Positions 22,850-34,222 of a DNA stretch of 64,000 nt are shown here, one piece after another; within the stretch, counting starts at the first letter, position 1, and each line of letters begins with the position of its first letter. Under the pieces are notes generated by a model. The model saw only the letters and a list, made by a program, of their open reading frames with translations. It was not told the origin of the DNA and made no database searches. The translations under genes and the position numbers were made by a program. Source of the stretch: Synanceia verrucosa (lineage: Eukaryota > Chordata > Actinopteri > Perciformes > Synanceiidae); the NCBI GenBank assembly GCA_029721515.1, contig JAQQSB010001360.1:1-64000 (forward strand), written 5' to 3'.

Positions 22850-24655
22850 ACCAACGCATCCTGGAGCGGTTAATAGACTGCCTGGTTGAGCCACCAGTTC
22901 TTGGGTTCCCAGACAGCCCTTTATCCTCCACACAGATGCCTCAAATCAAGGCCTCAGGGCTGTCCTTTACCAACAACAGGATAATAAGGTCCGTGTGATA
23001 CCTATAGCCTATTACCATCTCCATTCAGGTAAATTAGATTTTCTTGCTTTAAAGTGGGCAATCACAGAAAAATTTAGAGATTACCTGTACTACGCGCCTA
23101 CTTTCACAGTGTTTAGTGATAATAACCCGCTCACCTATGTCCTGTCAAGTGCAAAGCTCAACGCAACTGGATGCAGATGGGTAGCAGAGCTTATGGACTT
23201 TCACTTCACCATCCGCTACCGTCCAGGCAAAGAAAATGTGGACGCTGACAGTCTGTCAAGAATGCCTGTAAACATTGAAAATATGATGAGTCAGTGCACT
23301 GAAGAGCTGGCATCAGACTGTGTGGCAGCAACAACACAAGCTATCGAGACACAAGACAACAGTTTTCCATGCGTCTGTCCACTACTTACCTTTCCCAGAT
23401 GTACAGAGGTGGGAACAGATACACATAAACCATTCTCAGCTGCTGAGATTAAAAAAGCACAACAAGATGACGGAAGTATTGGCCCAATAACGCAGTGTAA
23501 AATAAGAAACAATAAGCCATCAGGACAGGAACTGTGTACCTTGAGCATGCAAAGTAAGTGTCTACTGTGTGAGTGGGAAATACTCCACATAGGCGAAGAT
23601 GGCATTCTCCACAGAAAAACAACAAGTAAAACACAGCTTGTCTTGCCAGAGAAGCACAGACCAATGGTGCTGAAAGAGTTGCACGATGAAATGGGCCATC
23701 AGGGTATTGATCGAACAACATTACTGATCAGAGATAGGTTCTTCTGGCCTTACATGCAAAAAGAAATTGAACATTATGTGACCAGAACATGTACCTGCTT
23801 GAAACAAAAAACATTATACAAAGAAACCCGAGCACCTTTGACCAGTATCGTCACCACACAACCATTTGAACTAGTGTCCATAGATTTTCTTCATTTGGAC
23901 AAGTGTAGAGGCGGGTATGAGTACATATTGGTCATCGTTGATCACTTTACTCGTTTCGCGCAGGCTTATGCTACCACCTCCATGTCTGCCAAGACAGTTG
24001 CTGATCGCGATTATGCCTTGAAGTTTGGACTGCCAACTCGGATACACCACGATCAGGGTGGTGAGTTCGAAACCAGCTCTTTGCCCAGCTTAAAAGAACT
24101 GTGGTGTTCTAGGATCACAAACGACACCGCACTCATCCACAAGGTAATGGACAAGTCAAACGCTTTAATCGGACATTGATACAAATGCTAAAGACACTTA
24201 CTTATAAACAGAAGACGAGCTGGAAAGAATTCTTGAACAAGTTAATCTATGCATATAACTGCACAAGATGTGAAGTAACAGGTTTCTCCCCTTTACCTGT
24301 TATTTGGAAGGTCCCCGAGGTTACCTATTGATCTCCTGTTTGGCCTCACCTCTGAGACAGGAAGTGCTGACCATCGAACATACATGGAAAATGGAGGAAA
24401 GAAATGCAGGAAGCATATGAAATTGTACAGGAGAACGCAAAGAAGTCAGCAGAAAGAGGCAAAAGACACTATGATGGAAAAGTGAGAAGCTCAGTACTGT
24501 ACCCTGGCGATCGTGTCCTTGTCAAAAATCTGACACCTAGGGGCGGCACTGAAAGCTTCGCAATCACTGGGAAGAGATGATCCATGTTGTGACTCCGCCA
24601 GGTTGGGGAAGACATCCCCAGATATGAAGTCAAACCTGAGCAGGGAAGAGGAAGG
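22850..24655 (+). pseudogene. RNase H and integrase of the gypsy element
   Basis: After a frame change near 22980, one open frame (22995-24179) covers the RNase H end (ALKWAITEKFRDYLYYAPTF, SDNNPLTYVL, RYRPGKENVDADSLSR). It goes on to an integrase H-H-C-C finger (LHDEMGHQGIDR ... CTCLKQK) and the core with Asp at residues 297 (SIDFL) and 353 (HHDQGGEFE). Homology then continues in another frame from about 24143 (KRFNRTLIQMLK). At the place of the third catalytic acidic residue the codon is AAA (Lys) at 24158-24160. A C-terminal RSSVLYPGDRVLVKNLTPRG-type block follows near 24485-24545. Catalytically dead by both the frameshift and the Lys. Confidence 0.9.
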
Positions 24656-25281
24656 TCAAGAATCATGCATCGTAACTTGTTGCGATGGAAACCCAGCCAA
24701 AAGCAGCTTCCAAGCAGAAGAAAGGGATGACAGAGACTCCTGCTGAAAACTCAGATGCAGAAGCTGAAGAGGATGAAGAGGAATGTGGGTACTTTTGCCA
24801 GCCAGTACACCCTCAAATGCCCATTGCAGAGCAGAGCATTGAGCAGGCTGACACACAAGATGACGGTGATCAAGAGCCACCTGTGTTAAGCACTGATGGG
24901 CCAGTGGTTGAAGAAATGCTCTTATCACAAGACACGGATGAACCTGAAACACAGCTTGAAAATGTGCTGCAAGAAGAGGATAACCAAAATGAGGATGAGC
25001 AACCAGTTGAAGGTTCACTGGATGAGATTCCTGTATCTCCACATCCAGATGCAGGTGAAGCCAAAGAGCAAGGTCATGACTTACCAAGGAGAGAAAGGCG
25101 AGCCCTTAAGATCTTCACTTATGACCAACTTGGGACTCCAGTATGCTACAGTACAGCACAAGCGAGTGAAATGCCTTATTATTGTCAGCCCATGCCTTAT
25201 AGACAGGTCCAGCCAGTGCCAATGTGGACAAGCCCATTACAATTTTACCAGCCCTTACTTGTGCAAGGATACCAGACATAA
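24656..25281 (+). CDS. Acidic C-terminal tail of gypsy Pol
   Basis: An open frame of about 198 residues directly after the integrase C-terminal domain. The first two-thirds are Glu/Asp/Gln-rich (SDAEAEEDEEECGY, QEEDNQNEDEQPVEG). Then comes a basic PRRERRALKIFTYDQLGTP block and a Tyr/Pro/Gln-rich end (MPYYCQPMPYRQVQPVP). Tails with an RR-x-R..P..xTYDxLGxP motif follow the integrase in other fish gypsy elements as I remember them. The start Met at 24685 is probably internal to Pol rather than a true start. No env-like signal or membrane segment is present. Confidence 0.6.
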
Positions 25282-25503
25282 AACAGACGTGAATTGTCAA
25301 GTACAAAAATAGACTGTAAAACTGAAAATCACCAGATTTAATAAGATGATATAAGGGTATGTATTATATATGTATTCATTGTCATACTAAAACAGTCAGT
25401 ACTTTGCTATCACCCTCAAAACACAGTTAAGACATCTAGGACCTGCCAGATCCAAAACCTCTTGTTTGATAACTACAGTGATGTCGGGACGACATCTAAT
25501 TTT

Positions 25504-25514
25504 GCAGGGGAGTG
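25504..25514 (+). other. Polypurine tract
   Basis: GCAGGGGAGTG directly abuts the 3' LTR start at 25515. Its position and purine content fit the plus-strand primer site. Confidence 0.65.
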
Positions 25515-26824
25515 TGTGATACATTAAATTTTTTTCATCTTTTTGATTGTCAATTCTTTGTGTAAGTGAGCTCATTAAGCATTTAAAACGGTTATTTAAA
25601 ATGTCATTAAAACAGATAGTGACACAGAAAAAAATCCTTAATAATAGTTCATGGATATAAAGGTAAAAATATCTTTAAAAAACGAAGTCATGTGGAAAAA
25701 GAAGTGGAAATGGTTAAAAATGTAAAAATTCTGCGAGAGGGGTGAAAATGATTAACAACAGTTAATATGGATTTCAAAGACATTTAAAAAGGTGTAAATA
25801 TACCTGCCTGTAATGAGATAATTCATGATAAGTCGTTGATCCTTTGAAAAGAGAAATCGGTGGTTGATTAGTCATGCCTGCGAGGTTTTAGACATATCTA
25901 CCTGATGGGAGTGGATCCATGATCGACGTGTTGATCCTTTGTGGTTAAAAATCTGAGATTGATTATTCATGTCTGTAAATCACGGAAGGGGGAGCTCTCG
26001 CCACGATGCCTCATTCTCGGTCCTGCTGCCAGAGAGGGAGCTTCGTGTCTGAGTGTCATTATTATTATCTCCCCTTTTCAGGTGAAAATGAGTGTTAATC
26101 CGTCTGGACTGAGATATGTTTGCTGGCATGTTTTGTTGATGTTCTCTCAGCATCCTGACTCGAGTTTGAGTGTGTTAAAACATTATTTATATCGTTTGAC
26201 TGTTAATTGAGATACTGCTAGTAGGCAACTAATTTCTGTTTCTACGGTGACCAGCACAGGAAGACACGTGATTAGCGCCGCTACAACACATATTGTGCAC
26301 TGTTTAATGGTGTTTGACTGAATGAGATGCACCTTTAGAGCATTAAGGTGATTGTGTGTTTTGAAGATAGCATGCTCATTGTTCAGGTGTGTACTGTGAT
26401 AAGGAGCACATAGAAGAGACACTGCTGCAGATGTTTTATATAATATATTTTATTATTATCTGTATTTGCAGTACAGTGGAGTTGAACAAAGTCAACTTAT
26501 GTGTACTGGATTATAGTCTAATTTTATGAGTACTTACCATATTTTGTTCCTGTAAAAGAAAAAGAGAAATGTTATTGTCTTTGTTGTTTACTTGCCTGTA
26601 AAAGAAACGTGTAAGAAGAAAAAAAATAAGGTTAGAAGGTTTGTAATCATTCCAAAAATGGAAATTGATACTATTATTGTAGTATGTTGCACCTAAACAA
26701 TTTTTGTAACTTTGTAAACATTTTTTTTGTAACTTTGTAAACAATTTTAAAGACAATACTCATTCTCGGTCCTGCTGACAGAGAGGGCGTCATTATTAAT
26801 ATCTCCCCTTTTCAGGGTGTAACA
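25515..26824 (+). repeat. Gypsy 3' LTR
   Basis: Near-identical to the 5' LTR, with scattered substitutions. It lacks 15 bases present near the 3' end of the 5' LTR (between GAGAGGG and CGTCATT, about 26788). The internal duplicate of the LTR end is present here too, at about 26012-26082. Followed by CATG, the target duplication. Confidence 0.93.
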
Positions 26825-27176
26825 CATGCATGTCGGACCCCGAGCATAGCTGCCCAAGAGTTAGCCGGAACCCGTAACTCCAGATGCCGTTACTGATAAA
26901 CAAAAATGTGCAAGAGGTAAGAGTGCCAACAATTTTTGTTTCATTTGTTGAAAAATGAAGATGTTGTCCACAAAAATAGGTCCTCCCTCGGTGGGGATCG
27001 CTTAAATACACAAAATCTCCCTTGGCCCACCGCCTAGGAGGGGACCTGGAGAGCAACTTAGAAAGCACCGCTTATTCTTTTCTTGTCTCAGTGAGTGGCA
27101 CATGTTAAAGCAGCCGCTACACGTGGCGCAGTGGAGTTAGCTTAGTCTCGTGGGCCTCTTTGCCACTAAGTGTACT
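26825..27176. repeat. Gap holding unnamed repeat copy 2
   Basis: Between the gypsy element and the retroviral LTR. On the minus strand, about 27035-26905 carries TAGGCGGTGGGCC, GATCCCCACCGAGGGAGGACCT, TTGTTGGCACTC and CTCTTGCACATTTTT, the same ordered blocks as 13880-14040. Nothing else recognised. Confidence 0.5.
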
Positions 27177-27611
27177 TGTTGTGGAAATATTCTGTCAGGA
27201 TGGTCTAATCTCCACAGGGTTCTTTAATTACACAAGGAATGAGTAACTTCACTGATTCAGTTGCCCAAAAGAGTTGCTTTAATATCTGTCTGCAGAACAG
27301 AGATGAGAATTCAGACACACAGCACAGAACTCTGCGAGTGAATACCCATACTGAATGTAAGGAAAAACAATATTTATGCACTACTGATACATACATGCTT
27401 ACGTGAGTTCCTGCTGACAAGCAATACTGTCATAGTGATAAACGAACATGCTGTATGTTTTACTGTAGGCAGAGTCCACAAGTCTATCAGGCCTGAAGGC
27501 GAGGAAAAGACACACACTGTTCCCTGTGAAAACTAAAACAAGATAACTTCCAGCGACATCATCATGAGTTCAGACATAACAGCTTATACAAACAGCTAAA
27601 TTTCCATCACA
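27177..27611 (-). repeat. ERV 3' LTR
   Basis: 435 bases, TG...CA ends on the minus strand. It contains GTGCATAAATA (TATA-like) and matches 33553-34021 along its length, with the U3 start most diverged. No clear 4-bp target duplication: TACT versus AAAT flanks. Confidence 0.9.
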
Positions 27612-28469
27612 TTCCCTCCTTTTGTTCCTATAGGAACAACTAAGTAAATACAAAGTTTACTGAAAGCATCAAACATCAGATTGAACCTTTTGCATGGTCT
27701 TAAGATCAAACATCATTAAGATGTCAGTAACAGAGAAAAAGTTGCATTTGTTCTTGCGAGAATAGAACTCTCTGGCTATAGCACAGCTGAGACAGACAGA
27801 ACAGGGATTGTAGAATTACATAAGTGGTATTACGCAAATGATATTACATTACTGTATATTACTCAGTACAGATAACAACCATGTTCATAAAACAGATTGA
27901 AAGAAAAGACTCAGAGTGAGAACCTGTTCCCGGGCCTATACAGGCCACCGGGCAGTCGCCTCCCAAGTCATTATAACTTTGTGATTCTCAAATGTCCATG
28001 CTGTAAAACAAACAGATCCAATGCATCTCAGTTCTTCTCAGAGGTCACACCTATCAATGGTTACACCGCAAATTCAGGCGAAAACCCTTTTCTAGGGAAA
28101 AATTCCTGAATGACCCTCTCATAGAGCCCAGAGGAGAAAAACCCCATTCGTGTCAGATTAGGGGAAAACACCTCCGTGGTCTCCATGGGAACGATCACCA
28201 TTCTGGGCTTGCAGTGAACCTGGTTGTAACACAGAATAAACAGACATTAGAATCATCATAAAGGCATTATAATCACATGAATATTTATGAAAATGTTGAA
28301 AAGTTGACTCCATGCTGGTGCAGATCTCTTTAAATTTCTTTGTCCGCTGTTCTGGCATCATGGTTTCGTTGGAACAGAGCGTTTACTTTCACCATCTGTT
28401 CAGTTGGTGACTTGGCACGTCACATGTAGCAGGGAGCGCTTTTACCTCCTCCTGATATTGTGGATCTCC

Positions 28470-28650
28470 AGGTGGTGGGTCAGTTGGAGCTGGTACTTTT
28501 GCAGTGGGACGCGTGGATCCATGTTGCTCTTTCTGCAACCTTCACTGTTGTGTGTGTCATGAGGAGGATCTGGAACGGGCCTTGCCAGCGTCTGTGTTTC
28601 CAGCAGACACTTGTTGTCTCAGTGATGGCTCCCCTTTATTGACATCACTG
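28470..28650 (-). pseudogene. Retroviral integrase C-terminal remnant
   Basis: Minus-strand frame reads RWQGPFQILL and then TWIHASHCK, the SH3-like integrase end typical of gamma/epsilon-type retroviruses, where the protein holds viral DNA ends. A stop follows shortly after. Upstream sequence (to about 28760) shows no recognisable core domain. Only about 830 bases separate this from the 3' LTR, too little for an envelope gene. Old broken copy. Confidence 0.75.
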
Positions 28651-28904
28651 CACGTCGTCAGATCCTGGTGGTGGGATGGACAATCCCTCCATTTCAGCTG
28701 GACGCCGGGCCATCTTCTCCTACAGTTGAAATCAATCTGACCCCTTTTGAGGTACACTGGTTAAACTGGCTGTCTGTATCCTGGATGTCTCATTTCCACC
28801 TGCCTCCAGTGTGTCTGCAAAATACAATAATGGCAAAACAACACAACAAGCAACAATAGCAAACACAGATAAAACAATCCATTAAGTGTTATTTTTACTC
28901 AAGA

Positions 28905-29095
28905 CTTTCCTGCTTTAATTTCAAAATTAAAGCCCTTAGGTGTTTTTGCCTGTTGATAGAACTGTGTTTACCAACATGAGACCTTCACTTTGACATGCCG
29001 TATGTATAAGAATAAATACCCAAGTGCAAACCCGACTAACCCCGTGTAGAAAGACAATGAGCCAGCCCGATGTATAGAGTTTATTCTGAAGGACC
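28905..29095 (+). repeat. Dispersed repeat shared with 47862-48030
   Basis: TTTAATTTCAAAATTAAAGCCC, a TGTTGATAGAA block, TTTTGACAT-type text, ATAAGAATAAA and GCCCGATGT occur in the same order and orientation at 47862-48030. It looks LTR-like (AATAAA signal) but no ends are defined. Confidence 0.5.
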
Positions 29096-32000
29096 AACTG
29101 TACTGATATCTCATGCTCAAACTTCAGTCCTCTGTAAACCTCACCAACATCTCGCCTGTGAGATATTAATGAGATATAGTGACCTTGCTGCTTTCAACAC
29201 TACAGTTGTATATCACAAACATTTAGCCTAGTTATACTTAAAACATATGGAGAGTTCAAAGTCATTAACAAAACCCAATAATATCCATAACGCTAATGTG
29301 GCCTTCGCTGAAATGGAGTTTGATACCCCTGTTCTAGTAGATATGGAGGCTTTAGCACACTGATTCAGGTGGTACCTCGTGTGTCCTCTATCCAATCGGA
29401 GGGTCTCACACCCTTACCCGAATGTTGTCGCTGCCACCCTCTGTTGTCTCTCTTTTCCTGTACCTGTATGGAGAGATGCTACCAGTACAGTTAGTGCACC
29501 ATAGTATGACACATGATCAAGATTTGTGAGGTCTAGAGGCAATAAGCAAGGCCTCAAATCAGATTAATTTGAAATCTGCACAGATTTTTGCCAATTTTTA
29601 CTCTTTCAACTTGACCTTGGGACTGCCAAACCTAGGTAGATAGTGATTCATTTAAAAAACTTACAAACTGCACATAATGTGCTGATTAACCAAAAAGAGT
29701 CAGTTCACTGTAAAAAATGATTCTGTGGTCATGTAGATCTGAATTAATGTGTTAGGTAAAATACATTCAATATGATAGTGATTTTGATTTTGAAGCAGAT
29801 ATTTGCTGTGTACATGGATGTGGAGCAACGCTGCCTAAAGCACAAAAATGAATTGTTAATAAAATTCTTATTTGAGTATTTCTTAAGTTCTGTACTTTCT
29901 GGGCCATAGACTGAATATTCTTAAAAAGGAAGACTATTTAGACTAAATTCAGTGCATTTATTACATTCAAATCAATGTGCAGATTAATGTAGATGACTAT
30001 TACACAATTATATATCACTGACACATAGAATTAATTTATATTAGAAGTATTTCCACATTAGGGAGTTTATCTTTTTCAAATCAACTCAATATTCTTTATT
30101 AGGTTATAATTGACTATGTACTGTTTTCTATTTGAATCTACTCAATGGATAACTATTAGGGACATCATTTAATATTAATATTTACTCAATACTGAACCTT
30201 GCGAAATCTAATAAACAATATTGTTTGTCTGTTACCTCATTTTATTGAGTAAATATTGTGTATCTTTTCTTACAGTGTGCATATATTGAGCCTACAATCT
30301 GTCCCTGAGCTGCTTTAAGTGCTTCAGTCAATGTTTTCAGTCCTGCTCTCTGTGCTGAGGGTGAAGTCTGTAGTCTGTCAGAGGTCACAGTCACATACAG
30401 TAGTCATTTCCTGTTTGGTACTCAAATACAGCATATCCTGTCTGTAGTCCATTTTGTGGGTGCCATAAACAACAACCATCAGTAAATACAGTTCTTGTGT
30501 CTGGATGATTAAAGGCTCATTCTGTAAATCAGCTCTCAGTTTAATGTGATGTTATGTGTTGTCAGTACAGTTAGTGACTGATACATGACTATGTGTTCTG
30601 CTTTTGTGATGGCTTTTGCCTCTTCAGCATGTTGTGTGCATGGTGGTTATCTGTTTTCTACAGTGTCTGATTTGGATTGTAGTACATCAGTACCTGCCTT
30701 CTTCCCCCTTTTTTTCCTGCAGCCCTTTTTCAGAAACATCCGAATGGAAAGGTGCTGAATAATCAAGTGTATCTGTACTGTTGACCTCTGAATGTGAATG
30801 AGAACACATCTCTAATCTCAGGTTCAAGTGGGAGACAGAAAAAGGCTTTTGCTTGTTGTCACCTTATCAAGGTCAGCTTATTTATAATTAATTAAAACAA
30901 ACAGCCAGTGATGAGACTGAAGTAGAGCACATCAAGTCAGAGCAATGTTTAACATACCATTATGGAATCATATTCAATTTAACATTTCCCCTTTTGACAT
31001 GGTTTCTTCATATCAATCAACAGAAGTAGGAAATGTAAATCCTGCATTGTGCAGCATCCATCAGGCTGTAACCAACTTTGCAGACCCCCAAACTGCAAGT
31101 GACCACCACCTTTTAGGGTACGGTACAACCAGGTGGGAGACAGTGTGGTGTCCCCCTTTTGGAGCCCTAAATCACAGGTGTAAGCTGGTCTTCATTGCAA
31201 GTATCAGCAGCAAGCGATTCTTCATTGCACAGGCATGTGGAAATGATAACAATGCAATCGTGATTGGTTTCATTTCATATAGACAGAAGCTAAATCTTTT
31301 ATTTATTTATTTATCAGCTCAACTGATAGCATATCAGGGGCCTTAAGTTTGAGCAATCAGAGGCATATGTGCTGGCAAATACTGACCTGTGGTTCCTGTT
31401 TCTGGCATCTAGTTTTGCTCGCAATTGGGCCTGAAGTTGGGCCATCAAATCTATTAATAGATGGTTATCGTTCTCACTAGGTAGAGGGAAAATGCACAGA
31501 GTGTTTGATCACAAGAAAGAGGAGGATGGCTAGGTGTGGAGTGTGTTATCTTGTGTTCATGGCTATGTGAATGGAAATGTGGAAAATGTATGTGAGTTAA
31601 CCCTTCTCTCATACCATTAGTTTGTTTAGGGTCTAAGTTATTCTTCCCTTGTATAGAAGTCTGAATTTGACTGATTTCTTGTGAGGGTCTAGCATTTAGT
31701 TTAAAAGTCTGCGACCGCTTATGCTTCCTCTCTGTATTTTTATATTCTCTAGGTCATTCTGTCTCTCCCTCTGTGTCTGTGTTCGTCAGAGTCGTCTGTC
31801 AGTCTTGTATCAACTTATACTTAAACTCTCTCAAAAGTAGCAGAGCATCATCCCTTGGAAATCAACTTTTTTTTTTTTAAACAAAAAATTCTGTTTCAAT
31901 TTATCCACTAATTTCCTGTTTTTCTTATGGTATTTGGGATTAATGCCTCCTAAATACACACAAAACTACTCCTTCTCACAAATTTTTAACTCACCTGCTC

Positions 32001-32940
32001 CTTTAATTGCCATAATTTATGGACTTACTTCGGTTGTACATAAAAACACTATAGACACACTTTCAAGTGTATGGACGCAATGCCCTGGAGACCTAGTCAA
32101 CAAGCTTCTACAGAAAGTCCTGGTGACTATACTGCAGCTGACTACTGGGGGTCCTAACCCAGTCTCACTAACAGTTTTAATACACCTCAAATTATGCACC
32201 AAAACCACCCCAAAAATAACACTCACACTCAGTCTTCAGAGTTTTCTTTTCACCAGCCTCCTTTTCTTTTAACTCTTGAAGAAAGACCCAGCCCACACAA
32301 TTTAAACCCAACACGTATTTTAATTCTCTTTGTCTTCTTTTCTGCGCATGATACTCTTAGGTGAGGACTTCAACCTCCATTTCTCATTTCTCTTATTTCT
32401 CTTTTACCATTAATATAATATTTATTGACTCACTTTAGACTAAACATCACCTGTCTCTACACCAGACATCAAGTTTTAGTTATAATCAATATGCACAATT
32501 CTATTGAAAAGTTTGAAAAGTTTGTTCTTACCTTTTGAGCTTTTCAGGCGCCTGTGATGTCTGGGTAGATGAGGGTAACGCTGTGATACTCCGGACTCCT
32601 TTAACCTTTCAAGAAAACACATTTGATTCATTTTTGTACTCAAAGCAGCTTTACTTTACCCTTCATAAGTTCCCTTTAAGTTGTAACAACTGATTTCTGC
32701 TAAATGTTCACTCAACATTGAAGATACTGCACACTATCTTCCCCATATTTTCTCTTCATGGCCTCCGCAATAGGGCCAGCTGGTGCTTTTTTAATTTAAT
32801 TTAATTTATTTTTTTTTTACTTTTTCAGAGCTCTTATCTCAATGCTATCGCTTCCTTTTCCTGAGTCCCTGACTCGGGCTGTCCTTGACAGAAAACAGTG
32901 ATCTTGTTTTAGGCCTCTGGCTTAAAACTCACACTTTTTA
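29096..32940. other. ERV interior without readable retroviral genes
   Basis: About 3.8 kb with no recognisable pol or gag in any frame. 29560-30290 is AT-rich. An open frame at 30945-31346 (133 codons, plus) has no family motif I know. On the minus strand near 31390-31460 a short frame (MAQLQAQLRAKLDARN) could be a Gag scrap. The interior has probably been replaced by deletions and later insertions. Confidence 0.4.
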
Positions 32941-32944
32941 CCAA

Positions 32945-33120
32945 TTTTACGCACTAAGTTCACAGGACTTAAAAAAACACCTGATCTCACCTTGCCGTCT
33001 TCGAGTCCTAGACTCGGTATTACCTTTTACGCGCAAACTCACAGGACTGAAATAAAATAAAAATAAAAAGAAACACCTGATCTTGTTTTGCCGTCTTCGA
33101 GTCCTAGACCCGGTACTTTA
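32945..33120 (-). repeat. Tandem repeat in the ERV leader
   Basis: The phrase CACAGGACT..AAACACCTGATCT..TGCCGTCTTCGAGTCCTAGA-CGGTA occurs twice, at about 32960-33018 and 33042-33112. It lies in the untranslated leader downstream of the primer site (minus-strand sense), where packaging signals normally sit. Function unknown. Confidence 0.7.
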
Positions 33121-33531
33121 CGATATACAGTCTCTGACTGTCTTAGAATATCTAGACCAAGGACAGTCCAACGACCGCCATACAAGATCTAAGACTCGGG
33201 ATTCAACAGCAATTTTAAACAGAAGCAATTCTACTCTACAATAATTTTAAAATAGAGGTGATTCAATTTGTATGTTAAAATTAGTCGCAAGAATTAGCCT
33301 CTTTCTTAGGAGCAACAATACTGGACCTCAGAATCAGGAAGAGATGATTATAAATGGAATGTCAACATCTCACTGGGTGTTGTCTTTGTGCAGATCGCTA
33401 TAAGTCAGCCACAGGCCCCAGGACGCCGGGTCCTCGCCCTCGGATTTTTGTGAGGCGAGAACGGGTTCGCTCGACCCAGGTTTAATAGATCAGCCCCTCA
33501 ATGACCCTGGGTCCGGACGGACTTGTGAACG

Positions 33532-33549
33532 ATCCCACTTCTGACACCA
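33532..33549 (-). other. ERV primer-binding site, tRNA-Leu type
   Basis: On the minus strand TGGTGTCAGAAGTGGGAT is complementary to the 3' end of tRNA-Leu(CAA) plus CCA. It lies 3 bases from the 5' LTR edge, as in retroviruses. Confidence 0.85.
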
Positions 33550-33552
33550 AAT

Positions 33553-34021
33553 TGTTGTGGAAATATTCTGTCAGGATGTTTTAATTTCCACAGGGTTCTT
33601 TAACTACACAAGAGTCCAGTGAATAAACTTCACTGATTCAGTTGCCCAGAAGAGTTGCTCTTTATTATCTGTCTGCAGAACAGAGATGAGATTTCAAACA
33701 TACTGTAGCTCAAAGCGTTGTGAGTGAATGCCCATACAGAATGTCAGGAAAAGCAGTATTTATGCACTTCTGATACATACATGTGTGTGTGAGTTCCTCC
33801 TAACAGGCAATACCATCATAGTGAGAAACGGACATGCTGTATGCTTTGATGTAGGCAGAGTCCACATGTTTATCAGGCCTGACGGTGAGGAAAAGGCATA
33901 CTGCACACACACTGTTCTCTGTGAAGACTAAACAAGATAACTTCTAGCAACATCATCATGAGTTCATACATAACAGCTTCTGACACATTCTGCTACCACA
34001 GCTGTTTAAATTTGTATCACA
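33553..34021 (-). repeat. ERV 5' LTR
   Basis: 469 bases, TGTGAT...CCACAACA on the minus strand. A direct repeat of 27177-27611, with extra bases near its U3 start. Confidence 0.9.
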
Positions 34022-34150
34022 AAATAAACGAACCCTGGTGATCACATTACCTTCTTGACGGAGGTAACAATTTGTACCATGTGACAGTAACGTCACCTCC
34101 ATCTGGCAAAGATTTTTTGACATAGTTCCTAGGTGGCATTGAACAATCAG

Positions 34151-34222
34151 GACTCTGTGGCGCAACGGTAGCTGGCCTGACTCCAGATCAGAAGGTTGCG
34201 TGTTCAAATCACGTCAGAGTCA
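34151..34222 (+). tRNA. tRNA-Trp(CCA), possibly intact
   Basis: GACTCTG pairs perfectly with CAGAGTC. The anticodon loop reads CTCCAGA. The A box (TGGCGCAACGGTAGC) and B box (GTTCAAATC) are present. Relative to a standard tRNA-Trp, the D stem and the first pair of the anticodon stem each show a mismatch, so it may be a diverged gene. The nearest T-run is near 34261, about 40 bases downstream. Confidence 0.75.

Larger units (their letters stand above)
17491..26824 (+). mobile_element. Full-length Ty3/gypsy LTR retrotransposon, inactivated
   Basis: Two 1.3-kb direct LTRs (17491-18813, 25515-26824), both TGTGATAC...TGTAACA, are flanked by a 4-bp CATG duplication (17487-17490 and 26825-26828). 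The inside order is Gag with zinc fingers, aspartic protease (DTGS), reverse transcriptase (YLDD), RNase H, then integrase (zinc finger and DDE core), and an acidic tail. That order defines Ty3/gypsy rather than Copia. No env-like frame is present after pol. Frameshifts and stops occur throughout pol. The LTRs differ by scattered substitutions and a 15-base gap near the 3' end, so the insertion is not recent but not ancient. Confidence 0.95.
27177..34021 (-). mobile_element. Class I endogenous retrovirus, gutted
   Basis: Paired LTRs (27177-27611 and 33553-34021) are both TGTGAT...CCACAACA when read on the minus strand. An 18-base primer site lies 3 bases inside the 5' LTR, and a polypurine tract (AAAAGGAGGGAA) abuts the 3' LTR at 27612. 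Of the 5.9-kb interior only a C-terminal integrase remnant is recognisable, with a possible Gag-like scrap near 31390-31460. No protease, reverse transcriptase or envelope gene could be read, so this is an old copy that cannot function. Gamma/epsilon affinity is inferred from the integrase tail. Confidence 0.85.

Noticed and set aside
30945..31346. 133-codon plus-strand frame inside the ERV
   Set aside because: On the wrong strand for the ERV and no recognisable domain; kept only as part of the unexplained interior.
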